Shown: positions 39,301-51,892, counted from the first letter of the stretch. The stretch: DNA of 64,000 nucleotides from Lamellibrachia satsuma (GCA_033239005.1 BSQZ01000034.1:3054501-3118500), one strand, 5' to 3'. Notes: generated from the sequence alone by a model not told the origin. Program-made: numbers and translations.

Positions 39301-42300
39301 ACACAGCTATCAGAATAGAGTGGAAACACATTCTGAGTAACTTTTTTTTCGAGATGCCAACTGATATTAAATAATCTCAAAACTAACTAAAAGAGGAAGG
39401 TACTATTCATCCAGAACAAAAATACAATACAAATTATAATTATGATTATTTTACATTCTCAGGTGTGTGATAAACATCTTAATGTTAAAAAAATACAATG
39501 TATTAAAACACACTTATATATTAAAACACACTTACATATTAAAACACACTTAGTGGACTTACCTCAACAGTAGGCGGTCTGTCGTAGCAAGAGCATATAC
39601 AGTGCCAGTGTGTGCTGGAAATGACATGAACAACACTAAACAAACCAACCAGAATATGAAACACAACATCAATTTAACCCTCTAACAATGTTATTAACCC
39701 TTTATCTCTTTCAACAACTCAAAATGGTCATTGCCAAATTTCTTCGTAATGGCCAAAAACGACCGTTGCCAAATTTCCTCGTAACTGGCAAAAACGACCA
39801 TTGCGTAGCGGCCATGACCAACTTTTGCAAAAAAATGTTCCTTTCCGACACTAGTATCTGACACAAACAAACAGTATCAATGAGAGCTGATTGATTCTTC
39901 TTTCTTTCTAATTTTTATTCATGACTGGATTCAAAGATAACTAATGAGAGTATAGCTTAGAAAACGTGATATGGTTGGTGCCCAAATTAAATTAAATTAA
40001 AATTATATGAAGTACCAAACGATGTACCATTGGAAAGCTGTGTGATTGACCTTTTCGAATAAATTGACATGAATAACCTGACTTTATGCAGCAAATGAGA
40101 TTACAAAACATGAGGTTTGGCTCCGATCTCTGCCACTTTTGTTGACACATGTCCGCCATCTTGTTGTCTCGCCGCCTCTCTTCGAACGTCTACATTGCAT
40201 TTCTTCACGTTTCTGCACCAATATTTTTATAAAGTGTTTCTTTAGCAAAAAAAGATACCTCATTCATAATTTTGCAATGATTATTAGTAAAGTTATGATT
40301 TTTTAAAGTAACTGTTCTCCCGAGGATTACCACAGCGCCTCCTAGGCCAAGGTAATAGAAGGAAACTGGAACTGCTTTTGTGATAATAATTTGAGTGTTG
40401 ATGGGGCAAGACCATAACCCTGACCAGACCCAGGCATATTTAGTTTAATCATTTGTCCGATGATTTAACCAAAACTAAATAACAAATTTGCACAAACAAG
40501 CTAGCATGTCATTAAATGTTTGAATTTCTTGCAAAATGTTTCTAGAATAAGACGAGTGAAAAAAATTTATTGAATAGGGACCTTCAAGAGAAGACTTGAA
40601 ATGAGGGAATTATTTATGGGTCATTCCGTGTGAACTCAACTAATGGGTGTTGCATTGATCTCTTAATTTTTTTAATGGATCAGTTTGGTTAAAGCCCTTG
40701 GTAAGATAACCATGCCTGAAAATCCTCTTGTGAATGATATATTGAACAAATATTGATTTTTATCAGCTTACTAGATATTAACCTTCAACTACATTTATAT
40801 TCTAAATCCAATTACAATTATTATGATGCAGATAATAATTCCACCAAATTTTATTGATATAGGTCGATTAGTTCATAAGATATTAACCTGTGAAATACGA
40901 ATATTATTTATTTTAAAAACGCTGTCACAAAACATTTAAGCCCTAAATTTTAAACTGCCATAGCTTAAAAACTAGAATGCTCAAATTTTGGTTAAAGGCT
41001 TTCACTAAACTGATTCATTAAACACATGAAGAGACCATTGATGCAATGCATGACAGAGATTTTGGCTGAGTTCACAAGGAATATATAGCTGATGAGTAGG
41101 TTGAGAAATACTGAATTGAAAGACAAGAGAGGTCCTACCAACAGACAGATACTCCTGATATTTGTCTAACAAAAGGGTCGTACCTATGAATGTATTGATG
41201 GGCCTCCATGCGTGAGACTTGGCTTCTGGACTTAATGCACTGGCCAGGCTACAACAAAGTAGACAGCATATCAACAATTAGTTACCCAGTACATTGTTTT
41301 GCTGATGCTTGTGCAAATTACATCATATCTGCTTTTCAAGTTTTACCATCACAAGAAACCAAATATAAATGTCAGAATTCAATTCAAATTTGGAAAAGTT
41401 ATAGAATTAAACTTGTTTAACACCTCATGAACTCACCTAAAAATTATGATTTTCCCAAAATTATTTCCCACAGCAAGATATTTCCCGCAGGGTGAGAAAC
41501 ATTGGCAGAAAATAGTTGTGTGCAGCCGCCGACGGATCATCATTATCTCGTCCTGAATCAACATATGAAAATGAAATATTTTGTGATGCTGGTTAGGTCA
41601 CCGGACGTAATGCCACAGGACAAATCCCACAATGTACAAAGTGGACAAAATCCCACCAAACAATATTCATTTTTAATTCTCTAAGTGCGCCTTTAATTTT
41701 TACACACATTTTTGCATGGTAATTATGTTTCATTAGCTTGCCATGGTGTAGTAGGTGTGCTGTAAGGCACTGTCCATAATTCTAACATAAGAAATTTGCA
41801 CAAGGTAGTTACGAAAAGTTGACAAAATCCAACAACTACAAATATGGGGTTTGTTTAACACTGTTTTATGTACATGAGTGTATTTGAATCTCATTAATTT
41901 AACCAGTCTATGTTTCAGTGAAATGCAATAATTGGACCTCTAATTACTGTGTCAACAGTTTTTGTACATGGGTCCAGTGTTAAAGAAAAAAAACATTATA
42001 TGCAACAAGGCAAGCTAATGAAACACAATTACATTGCATAAAATGTCTGTAAAACTAGAAAGCACACTTCAAAAGTTGAAAATAAACATTGTACGATCCA
42101 AATTCGTTAAATTAGTATGTGATTTCTGCTTAAATAATATCAGTAAGAGTTATTGTTGGCATGTTGTATTCCTTGCTGAAACTAGTTCTTTCCAACTCTC
42201 TAATTTTAAGTATAAGTTGTAGTTCCATCGACAACTGATCCTGCGATGAATTGCGTTTATATACAGGTTCTTACAGGTACTCTTCTGGCTATTTAGGCAT

Positions 42301-43748
42301 TTATGCTTCTTGTGCCAGCTCTTTCGTCTATGGTTATTGTCAGGCCTGATTGTGCACATACGTCTGACAATTTCCAGGATGGGGTGGGGCAGTAGTCTAG
42401 TTTGACAGGATGGCTTCGCCACAACTTGTCTATTTTACCCTTAAGAAATTGTATAGATGGAACCTATACTTATGATATGCTTCATTCGGGATGGAGTCCA
42501 TATCAACTTGATTAGCATATTCTGTGTGGGTGGACAAGGGACTTAAACATTTTTGTGAAGCACTTTGTTAATTTTTCTGATAAACGTCTAAAAGTTTAAT
42601 GAAGAGTCAAAAGTAACTACAATATCTTTAACCTTGTCTGTACTGTTTAATATTGTATGATCTAGTCCCAGTGTGTATCTATAACTTTTTATGTGTGATT
42701 TTCCAACTCTCATGTCGCTGCATTTACTTGGGTGGAATTTCAAGAGTGATGAATATGTCCAGTGTTCGGCAAGGATTACTTCTTGTTGTAGTCATATGCA
42801 ATCATCCTGAGTATAGATTGGGTGGAAAAGCTTCATATTGTCGGTGAACAGAAAGATGTCTGAGCTGTTTATGATGTTACGCAATTCATTTATGAAAAGT
42901 AGTGGGCCAATCACTGACCCTTGGGGTATTCCACTTATTACGTCTTGCCAGTTTGATTATGAATTGTATGCCATCTAGCATGTGGAGCATTGCATGGTCT
43001 AATGGCTAGAGGACCCGCCTGGCGATCGAGGGGACAGTGGTTTGATTCCACCTCTGTTGTTTCGAAGCCTGGGCAATTTAATTTCCCCCTACTTTGTCTG
43101 CGTCATTCAGATGAGACACTAAAAGTTGTCGGTCCCTCCTATCTACCAATCTGGGGTTTATGCCAGGGGAAGTAAAAGATCCCATGCACGGAAATGGAAA
43201 AAAAACCTGTCATGGACCCCTAATTCAAGAGAAGGAAAATCTTGAAAATAAACCACTTTAATTTAAGTGTGTTAGTCCTAGACAAGGCTGTTTGGAGTTA
43301 AATCGATAGTGTCATAACTTACATAAGTCAAAAACATGACATTCTGGGTAACGTCTAACAACTATTTGTCAATGAGTATTGTTATAACTTATGCATTTGC
43401 ATTGATACAAGACATTGCCGTTTTAATGTATATTTTATGGAGTATTTATGTTAATCTGGAATACCTACACAACACAGGCTACAGAAACAAATTTGGCCTT
43501 AGGCTTAGCCTTAGTCAATTATATTACGTTGCACGCACTCTTTCGAAACCGAGTGTGCGTCTGGCTAACAAAGCCACCAATTGTTAACTGTAACAGCACG
43601 GTTTACTACATGACATAAATATTACTAGTTTTTAAAAGGTGACCATTTTGGAAATATGTTTTATTAACCACGGTTCACGTTAGTAGCTCAACCACAAAAA
43701 AACGATTTTCTGAATACAAATTTCCCGCACCTCGCCATTGTCCACCAT
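33394..43748 (-). CDS. THOC6: THO complex subunit 6 (WD40), 13 coding exons, 340 aa
   Basis: WD40 beta-propeller subunit of the nuclear THO/TREX complex, which couples transcription to mRNA export. Exons, in transcript order: 43748-43731, 41552-41437, 41248-41184, 39614-39563, 38827-38735, 38192-38144, 37461-37384, 36594-36492, 36054-36002, 35425-35357, 34833-34720, 34203-34075, 33477-33394. Every intron is GT-AG, phases agree, and the total is 1023 nt; human THOC6 is 341 aa. Recognisable stretches: SPCGKYLAVGNN (N-terminal blade), TGEIRVWNW, LFAGCGDNKVYVWDLE, GHTDYIH plus ASEDGSVRIWDLR, GRWVGCVAIDT, VCGGGP, and the C-terminal FGYRAFSLE. The 18-nt first exon is placed only by an ATG, a donor and correct phase, so the exact N-terminus is less sure. 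Head to head with TTC1, tail to tail with GALC. Introns hold SINE, CR1 and RTE fragments and a minisatellite that copies the exon 8 acceptor. Confidence 0.94.
33830..34060. repeat. degenerate short tandem repeat in THOC6 intron 12
   Basis: The ATCCCTAGCAACCGC-type unit (about 18-20 bp) is clear at 33945-34055 and more diverged to the left. It starts about 20 bp from the exon 12 donor. Confidence 0.75.
34903..34919. repeat. poly-G run
   Basis: About 14 consecutive G on the plus strand (C on the THOC6 transcript) in intron 10, about 70 bp upstream of the exon 11 acceptor. Confidence 0.9.
36560..36910 (-). repeat. splice-acceptor minisatellite at THOC6 exon 8
   Basis: The unit is 62-64 bp, about 5.5 copies. 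On the transcript strand each unit reads GTTCACAATAC-type sequence reversed, CAACTGTTA(T/C)AG, then GTCGGGTTGAAGGGACAC, i.e. the 3' splice site and first 18-24 nt of exon 8. The real acceptor is at 36595/36594. Intact copies of the acceptor occur near 36655, 36719, 36782 and 36846. The outermost copy (about 36908) is degenerate. Confidence 0.92.
36950..37325 (+). mobile_element. diverged CR1 ORF2 fragment
   Basis: Matches the region of the full copy at about 11380-11780 with many indels: GAAATGTAAATCCCTACA, GCAGTGTGG, GCAGCTTCAAAGGGTAAT, CATAAGAAGGACATAGATAC, GAGAGCAACTAAAATGAT. Antisense in THOC6 intron 7. Much older than the copies at 8.6 and 59 kb. Confidence 0.8.
37650..37870 (+). mobile_element. 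RTE-like retrotransposon 3' end
   Basis: The translation reads RGRRKGRPKLRRSDNVKRDL, then ERAGLKSQEWERTAEDQDRW, then LIERVNRLSD. This is the usual C-terminus of RTE-type polyproteins. It is followed by the tail CCCCGCAAGGGGCAAGAAGAA. One stop lies within (TGA after DRWR). THOC6 intron 6. Confidence 0.75.
38283..38620 (+). repeat. tRNA-derived SINE (copy 2) with L2-like tail
   Basis: The head has TGGCTCAGTGGTCAGA (A-box like), a CTCTCAATCGAGA anticodon-arm-like palindrome and a degenerate B-box. The body is as in the copy at 29570. The 3' end AAGCGCTTTGAGCA…GATATAAGAACGTACCTTTACC resembles the L2-like 3' end at 45340-45412. THOC6 intron 5. Confidence 0.8.
39700..39850. repeat. imperfect repeat, CGACC(A/G)TTGCCAAATTTC core
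   Basis: Two to three copies of a block (GGTCATTGCCAAATTTCTTCGTAATGGC and variants) with a period of about 43 bp. THOC6 intron 3. Confidence 0.6.
40430..40600 (-). repeat. interspersed repeat family 1 (minus)
   Basis: GATTTAACCAAAACTAAATAAC, TTTGCACAAACAAGCTAGCATG and TTGCAAAATGTTTCTAGAATAAGACGAG match 50440-50560. Confidence 0.6.
41586..41690. repeat. interspersed repeat family 3 (copy)
   Basis: ATCCCACAATGTA(C/G)AAAGTGGAC followed by TCCCACCAAA is shared with 59145-59185 and, in reverse, with 63425-63465. Class unknown. Adjoins THOC6 exon 2. Confidence 0.55.
42985..43205 (+). repeat. tRNA-derived SINE, second family (copy)
   Basis: TGGTCTAATGGCTAGAGGACC…GATCGAGG…GGTTTGATTCCACC gives A- and B-box-like segments. 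The body (GAAGCCTGGGCAATTTAATT, GAGACACTAAAAGTTGTCGG, GCCAGGGGAAGTAAAAGAT) matches 30880-31080. THOC6 intron 1. Confidence 0.8.
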
Positions 43749-44019
43749 TTTGACACAATTTAAGGGAAGTGTGCAAAACATGAACTAGGAGTTCAACAAA
43801 CGATACGTACGTATTTATTGTATTGACGTAAAACAATTGACTCTATACAAAAAACACAATTAATTATCAGACGTTAGAAACAAGTATTGGATTTATATTT
43901 CATGGGCACCGCTGGCGTGATTTACATAGAACGTGATACTTAGAACGTTTTCGTAGTGCACCTAAACATGAAATGTAAAAAAAACAATTTGACTGTTTTG
44001 TAATAATTAATATAGAAAT

Positions 44020-44483
<464 letters not shown>

Positions 44484-44699
44484 CGTTAACAGCACTGAAT
44501 TTAATTAGTGCAAAAATAAAGTTTATTTCACTGTCAATATGACTATATCCGCTGGCTACATCTGACATAACAAAATGCATATATGTCGCTAGCTAAAAAT
44601 ACATATTAACGTATAAACGTGATCAATTTAGCAAATTCAATCAAAATAAAAATTATAAAAATATATTTTAATTAAACATATATCGCATAACACCAGTTT

Positions 44700-45412
44700 T
44701 ATTCAATTTACATTGGTTGCCTGTTCGTCAGCGAATCAATGTCAAGCTTCTTTTACTTGTGCATCATCTCTGCCCAGGGCAGTGGCAGTGTATCTGTCGT
44801 CGCTATAGTGATTCCATATACACACCCACCCGAACACCGAGATCCGCCGATCAACATCTATTGACTATACCGCGGTACCATCTCAAGCGGTACGGTCGTC
44901 GGGCTATTTCTGTGGCAGGGCCGATGCTGTGGAACGCCCTATAGCTGCCCCCCGCAATTAGGAAAGCCAACGCCATTGTGGCATTCAAGTCACTCTTGAA
45001 AACACATCTCGATTGTCCGCGAAGCCTTCCGAACACTCTATTGACATTTTAATTACTCGAACATATTTTACTTATTTAACTTATTATTTATTTAATTTGT
45101 TTATTTAACTTATCTGATTAACTTATATGTTTATCTAATGTATCAACTTATATAATTGCATTTGTTCATTTTAATTTTGTATTTAATTTAATGTATTTAT
45201 TTATTTAGCTTGTTTATATAACTCATTTATGTAAATCATTTATTTAACTTTTTATTTAACTTATGTCTACCGTCTTTTAACCACATTTTAATTTAGCTTT
45301 TCAATTTATTTTAAATTATTTAGCATTGTCTTAATTATCAGCGCCTTTGAGCAGGTTTTTTAACCCGGATACACGGCGCATTATAAATGTATAATAATAA
45401 TAAACAAACGTT
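44700..45412 (+). mobile_element. L2/CR1-type retrotransposon 3' end with 3' UTR
   Basis: The coding remnant (44704-45030) reads LHWLPVRQRI, then TPTRTPRSADQHLLTIPRY, then RRAISVAGPMLWNAL and FKSLLKTHL. This is the C-terminal end common to L2-like non-LTR ORF2 proteins. One stop follows WNAL. The 3' UTR ends with GCGCCTTTGAGCAGG … CGGCGCATTATAAATGTATAATAATAATAA, typical of L2-type tails. Strongly 5'-truncated. Confidence 0.85.
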
Positions 45413-45889
45413 ATCAAATTAGCCGTTCTTCTCAATCTCTCTTGCGTACAAAAACTGTATAATGACCGAAAACTGCAAATGAAGCAAGAATGCAACACGC
45501 AAGGGCGATGAATTCGGGAATGAGAACTACGAGCGGTCGCTGTATAACGGATATGGGGCATGCTCCTCTGAACAACTGTTTATTTTGCCATTTTAGAAGT
45601 GAGTGGAAACGAGCTAATCAGTCGAGCAATATACTTTCATTTTCGCTTCATGTGATTGTGTAAGTAAACAGTTTATTATTTTCCCGTACCTTAGGTAATT
45701 ATATTTCAGCAAAGCATTTTGTTGTCATGAAATTCCGTCACTGAAGTTAGTAACAATGTAATGTGAAGTGTAACTACATTATCGCCCACCTGCGTCACTG
45801 TCACAGTGACAGTGTCAGTCAACTAACAAAAGTAACTTAAAGGTGCATCCTCAATTCGGTTTTTTGCTAGTCTCATTTCAACTAAATTT

Positions 45890-46290
45890 TGCGAAAAACC
45901 AAACCTACCTAGTTACTAGTATCCACTGCAGCGTGCTAGCTCGTTTGTGCAACTTTTATATGTAGTTTTTGTGAAATCATCAAACTAGTAAATTACTTAA
46001 TGCTTGTTCCCTTGGACGGCTTGGTGAAATTTCATGACTTTGTCATGTTACCGGCAAGAGGATTGAAGTCACATGCATGATTGGCATTGACTTGCACAGT
46101 GCTTACCATTTTGGATATCCACTATTTTGATATTTACCAAATCTAACGACTGAAGTCAGTTCTTTCGATGATTTGACCAAAAATATGCATTTTTTATTAA
46201 ACAGACTGCGCACATTACTTACTAGTCACACACTACACATCTGAACATAAATGAACCATTTGAGGAAGCAGCTTTAATGTTTGTGTTCGG
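45890..46290 (+). repeat. interspersed repeat family 1 (longest copy)
   Basis: Contains CTAGTATCCACTGCAGCGTG, CTAGCTCGTTTGTGCAA, TTTTGTGAAATCATCAAAC, CAGACTGCGCACATTACTTA, and CACACACTACACATCT … ATGAACC. It is the single-copy counterpart of the arrayed region at 25044. Confidence 0.65.
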
Positions 46291-46723
46291 CTTCTGCTCC
46301 TCTTGTGGTCTGACTTCAATGAGCATCTAAGCCTGTTTGGCTGTTTGTGGTAAATTATTCCATTATTAAGACGTCCAAATGGGACTTTTGTTGTTAAAAT
46401 GATGAGGGCCTGTAGTCAGGGTATGTCCAACAAGTAATTTTTTATAAAGTAAGGTCAATTTGGCAATCTTGTTACAGTTCTGTGTGTGCGTTCATAATTG
46501 CTTTTGTCAAATCTCAATTGTTTTAAATTTTTTTATTCTGTTTTTTTCACAACCAATGCATATTCCATATAGATTTTCAATAGATGGTAACACATATTGG
46601 GGTCATTTTAGAACTTTCCCATGTGCCCTCAAAATCCACACAGATAGCCTTGCCTTCAATTTTGCTCCCACACCCTTTGGATAACCTTGTTAAATGACTG
46701 TTACTGTTTCTTTCCATTTTCAG

Positions 46724-46772
46724 AAAACAGGATTACTTTTATCCAACTGCCACGACATATTGAAGAAACATA
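46724..46772 (+). other. TTC1 5' UTR part of first coding exon
   Basis: The acceptor CCATTTTCAG at 46714-46723 precedes a 49-nt leader and the ATG at 46773, showing at least one upstream non-coding exon. Confidence 0.6.
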
Positions 46773-49700
46773 ATGTCTGACCTGGCCAGTAAAGACAACA
46801 CTTCCAGCCATGTCACAGACACAAACTCTGATACAGAACCAGATGTTGAGAGTTTCCACGACGCATTAGAAACGCTGGTTTTGGGTGGGGAAAGCAGGGA
46901 TAACACAGTACTGGATAACACTGACCATACAGGTGATGATGTAGTGACACCTGGTGACCAAACATGGGATCATGCAGTGATACCTGGTGACCATGGAGAT
47001 GATCATGTAGTCATTCCTGGTGATAACAATTGTAATAACGTGAGCGGAACGAGTAGTTCTGGTGGCTTGGAAACACCAAAAGACAATTCTGAAAGTGACG
47101 ACATAATGAAAGAAGCTGAAGAAAACTATATAATGACAGACAGTGATAGTGAAGAAATGGCCGAGGTGACGGTCGATGAACAGGCCATTCTAGACAGAGA
47201 ATCTCAGATGACCCTCGAAGAAAAACAGGTGTGTTGTGTATAATTTCATTACATCAAAATTGGAGCACTTGTATAGATCTGTAAATCTATTCAAATTGCC
47301 ACTCATAAAACTCATACCCAGGAGAAGGATCCGTGAGATCACCTCCCTGGGGGCCATGCAGATAAAATAATAAAAAGCTAAATAGTTACAAGCAATGGTA
47401 AATAAACTGCATGATAAATAGTTACATACATATTACATAATTATAAATCAACATGAAATATCATTAGATGCTCCTTGTCATTTGTCACGCAATACAACTA
47501 CTAGCATTATTAATAATCTCTGTGTTCATTTTCTTTAGAACTGTGTTTTCCAAGTCACATATTTATTGTGTTTAATTGAAGGAAGTGCCCCAAGCCAGAT
47601 GGGTGAACCTTGTGAAATGATGAAACTTATGAATAAAATATATCTGTAGGAACTACGAGATGCTGCACAGAGACTGAAGGAAGAGGGTAATATCCTATAC
47701 TAAACTTATGATTAAAGGTGCAATATATCTGTAGGAACTACGGGATGCAGCACAGAGACTGAAGGAAGAGGGTAATATCCTATACAAGGCATCTGAGTTC
47801 ACCCGCGCAGTGAAGACGTACAGTGAAGCTTTGGAGACCTGCCCTCGTTGCTTCCAAAAGGAACGATCCATCATGTTTTCTAACAGAGCCGCTGCACAGC
47901 TCCGACTTGTGGGTATCTCTAAGTTATTATGACCACAGTAACTACTGCTAGTTTGGATTACATTTGCAATCATCTGTTATCACCATACAGTGTTATTGCT
48001 CTTTTCTTTGTCCCCGAAGTCTGGGACGAGGCTGGCGTCTATGCTGGGCATCAATTTTTTTCTTTCTTTCACCATTGATCACATTTCACTGCCATCTCTC
48101 TCGTTCTTCACTCCCCCATCTCTCTCGTTCTCCACTCCCCCATCTCTCTCGTTCTCCACTCCCCATCTCTCTAGTTCTCCACTTCCCCATCTCTGTTGTT
48201 CTCCACTCCCCCAATCTCTCTCATTCTCCACTCCCCCGTCTCTCTCGTTCTCCACTCCCCATTTCTCTAGTTCTCCACTTCCCCATCTCTGTTGTTATCC
48301 ACTCCCCCATCTCTCTCTTTCTCCACTCTCCCATCTCTCTAGTTCTCCACTTTCCCATCTCTCTTATTTTTCACTCCCCCATCTCTCTAGTTCTCCACTC
48401 CCCCATCTCTCTTTCTCCACTCCCCATCTCTCTAGTTCTCCACTCCCCCATCTCTCTCATTCTCCACTCCCCATTCCTCTCTTCTTCTCCACTCCCATCT
48501 CTCGTTCTCCACTCCCCATCTCTCTCATTCTCCACTCCCCATCTCTCCTTTTGTCCACTCCCCATTCTCTCTTTCTCCACTCCCCCATATCTCTCATTCT
48601 CCACTCCCCCATTTCTCCTTTTGTCCACTCCCCATCTCTCTCATTCTCCAGTCCCCCATCTCTCTCATTCTCCACTCCCCACCCAAATCTCTCTTTACAC
48701 AGTCCTCTCCCATCTCAGGTGCAGTCTTCCTCTTCTCCTTCCACTCTGAGCGTAACTGCTCGCTTCATTAAACATTCCCATGCCATTTGTTCTACGTGTT
48801 AAGTTCACTTTAACCACCTCATCGCCAGCTTCCTCCTGAAACTCTCACACCAACTTCCTCCCTCAGCCCATTGTTAACAATGGTAATAAAATATGTATGT
48901 TGTTTAGTTGTAATGGCGTCATGAAGCAATTATATTATTTATAATCAACATATTACAGTGTACAGGGTATTATGATTACAGTCAACATTTAAACAACATT
49001 TATAAGTAAAACCTTGATAAGAATAAATGTACACCATTCATCTGAACCATGAAAGCAACAAAGACTATAACTCCTACAAGTTGATGTTTTCTTCAAACTC
49101 TCTCCTGTTGTCTATTATGTCTGCATTTCATATGATATCTGTGGTGCCCATCCTAAAAAATTACTTGTGTAGAATTTATGCCACGCCCAGGTGAAATAGC
49201 AGGATGTTTTCAGGAGAAACATGAAGCTGCCATTGCAGACTGCAGCGAAGCCATCAAACTGAATCCAACGTATCTGAAGGCAATCATCAGACGTGCCGAG
49301 CTCTATGAGAAAACAGACAAACTGGATGAAGCATTGGAAGACTACAAGAAAACACTCGAACTCGATCCTTCCCAGCATGCAGCACGGTTTGCTTGTATGG
49401 TAACTACACATTGCCATTTGTGTCATATTGTTCCTTCTCCAGTTTGCTCTATCTATTCCAAGCAAGACTTCCATTCCAGTTCTTGTGCATGTTCAATCCA
49501 TTCCATCGTCTCATCCTGATTTCTGAGCTGATCTTCTTTAATATGGTTTTAATTACGATAACTTCATTTGACAGTATGTATGGACGTCTAACTTTTTGTA
49601 GCCTCATACCGTTACTAAAGTTAATACTATACATTGCATGTGTACAGTTGTGTACAAAGAACAGGTGTTCAATGTATATCACTCCTATGTATAACCAATG

Positions 49701-51072
49701 TAACTCAAGCTGTGTATTGCAATACTGTTATGTACACTGTTATGTACAATACTCAAAGTATTTTGTCCACCACCTCTGTTTGTGATACAACTGCCATTCC
49801 ATCAAATTATATTTTGGTTCATCTCTGTGCATATTTATCTTCCTATACTTCTACCAGTCTGTTAGTTCCAGTGTTGGTCAGCATATAACTCTGATGTGAT
49901 GGACCTAATATGGTTAATACTATAAATTGAATACATTAAAACACAATAAGACCTTGTTGGTATTCAGCAACATTTTGCATGAACGACTAATAATTAAACT
50001 AAGTGGCAGTGTTGCTCTTATTTCACGCGCTCCTTCATTAGCCTTCATAAGTTGATGGCAAAGGTAGCCAAGTCCTAGTTAATATTTAAAGTGCTGAAGT
50101 AAAATTGGTAATTCGGATCTGTTGTCTGATGCTAATTAATGAGAAAAAATAAATGTTTTCTTTGTAGCGATTGCCTGACCAGATAAAGGAGCGAAATGAA
50201 AAACTGAAAGATGAAATGTTAGGTAAGTCGTATCCTGAACTGTTTTGACATTGATGTTATGTCCTAGAACCTAAAAAACTAACAAAAACAATACTGTTTG
50301 TTTTTGCTTGACGTAGAAATTGATTAAGAAAAAATGTACTTTGATTATTGCAAAAGTGTGACTCATCTTATGTGATTATGTCTTTATATATAGAAGAGAA
50401 TTTTGATCAGATCTGGTTAATAAGTAATTAATAATTTGTTCGATGATTTCATCATAACTAATTAACACATTTGCACAAATGAGCTAGCATATCATAGTGG
50501 ATACTAGGTAGGATTTTTTCCATGAAGTTATTCTAAAATATGATGAACAAAGCAATTGATTTGAGGAAGCACCTATAAACAAGTATGATTAATATCATAT
50601 TCCACCTGTAAGCGTGCATGCCCTAATTAATGTACACACCCTTTTTTAATCAACAGGATCCATATTTGTAATTTGACTGTGTGGAACAACTGAAGTGTTG
50701 CCCTCTGGTGTTAAACAGTTGGCACCACTTTTCAGTTGTTCTACGCTAGTCACCAAATGACACCACTAGTGTTAAACCGTTACCTTACTGTCTAGAGAAA
50801 CAAATTTTGGTGTACACTTATAAGAACAGATTCCTTGAGATATAAAAATGGCATAGTTTTTTCAAGCATAACGTACATTTATTAGGTCGAATATGGTATG
50901 TCAAATTATAGGACAGTCCAGTAAGTGTCCCCTTTATGTTACAGGGAAGTTGAAGGAGCTAGGGAACATGGTCCTGAAACCCTTCGGACTATCTACAAAT
51001 AACTTCCAGCTACAGCAGGACCCAAGCACAGGTTCTTACTCCGTCAATTTCAGCCAGGGGGGAAAATCATGA
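46773..51072 (+). CDS. TTC1: tetratricopeptide repeat protein 1, 5 coding exons, 332 aa
   Basis: TPR adaptor; the vertebrate protein binds Hsp90/Hsp70 C-termini and G-protein/Ras partners. Exons: 46773-47228, 47735-47908, 49214-49399, 50168-50222, 50945-51072. Phases agree and the total is 999 nt. Residues 1-150 are acidic and low-complexity, containing repeats of (V/T)xPGDxxxD(H/D)xV. Three TPRs follow at about 161-190 (LKEEGNILYK…), 195-228 and 229-262 (IRRAELYEKTDKLDEALEDY). The C-terminus has RLPDQIKERNEKLKDEMLGK, VLKPFGLSTNNFQ and GSYSVNF, which are strongly conserved in TTC1. Human TTC1 is 292 aa; the extra length is in the acidic N-terminus. A partial copy of exon 3 with its own acceptor lies 85 bp upstream of exon 3. 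Tail to tail with PWWP2. Confidence 0.95.
47623..47785 (+). repeat. 85-bp tandem duplication of TTC1 exon 3 acceptor
   Basis: AAACTTATGA(A/T)TAAA … ATATATCTGTAG|GAACTACG … GTAATATCCTATAC occurs at 47623-47700 and again at 47702-47785. The copies differ at a few sites (GAGATGCT versus GGGATGCA). The first copy encodes 17 residues identical to the start of exon 3 and is then closed by TAA at 47701. Confidence 0.95.
48085..48690. repeat. polypyrimidine minisatellite, about 24-bp unit, 25 copies
   Basis: Unit CCATCTCTCTCGTTCTCCACTCCC with many variants (TAGTT, CATT, TTTT). The plus (transcript) strand is almost purely C/T for 600 bp. In TTC1 intron after exon 3. Long Ser/Pro/Leu frames over it are artefacts. 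Confidence 0.95.
50395..50905. repeat. family 1 (minus) followed by family 2
   Basis: 50395-50560 matches reverse family 1 (TGATTTCATCATAACTAATTAACAC, GAGCTAGCATATCATAGTGG). 50600-50905 matches family 2 at 16255-16435 (TCAACAGGATC, CTCTGGTGTTAAACAGTTG, CCAAATGACACCACTAG). TTC1 intron between exons 5 and 6. Confidence 0.65.
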
Positions 51073-51892
51073 TAAGTCTGTAACAACATTTTATTCATGA
51101 TACAACGTCTGATCATGTTTATCGTATAACCATCTTGCATAGTATAAACTAAATGTATTCTCTAATTTGATTGCAATCATATTTAATTTGAATCTTTCGA
51201 CTTGAATGTTATGTTCATATTGTATGCAGTCAGTATGAACAAACAGATGTCAAATTATATTAATAAATTGTGGTTCATTAAAACACATTTGGGCCATCAG
51301 GTTATTAGAGTAGATATGGTTTATACTATAGAACATGATTTTACAATAAAAACAATCAGACTTTGTACCTGTAATGACTATCCTTGGAAGGTAAAGAGGG
51401 TGGTAGGAATAATGTGTAATATAGATTTGGCATGGCTTTCGGTTCTGCCAAATGTGCACACTGAAATATTATGTGTGCAGTGTAAATCCGTTACACGTCT
51501 GCAACAATTAAAGTTTGGTAAATGTACAAAAATAATCTCAATTACTACTGTACAATACATAGTTGGAGAATTTGTTAACATTTTCCTAGTTTGACCTAAT
51601 CTATGTTAATGCAAAGAACATAAAATAAACAAGATATTTTTCATATAATTTTCACTACTTTTAGCAGCACAATAATGGATTAGTGTACCATGTTCTCAGA
51701 TACAGCTATGTTAATAATGGAACCTGCCATAATATTGCACAAGATTATTAAGTTGGAGAAAATCATTTGCCAAAGTGATGCTGATGCGGCAGACAGATCA
51801 GTTTCATGTGGACCAGTAGGAAGCTGTGTGAAAACAGGCACGATAAAAAGACCAGAATTGACAATTTGCAAATCTTTGGGGCACTAAGGCAT
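51073..51892 (+). other. TTC1 3' UTR / downstream
   Basis: No coding segment. AATAAA at 51624-51629 (TAAAATAAAC) is a candidate poly(A) signal; others exist at about 51347 and 52287. Open frames here are short and antisense to each other. Confidence 0.45.

Noticed and set aside
47964..48802. Ser/Pro/Leu-rich frames of 261-270 codons
   Set aside because: Products of the polypyrimidine minisatellite in a TTC1 intron.
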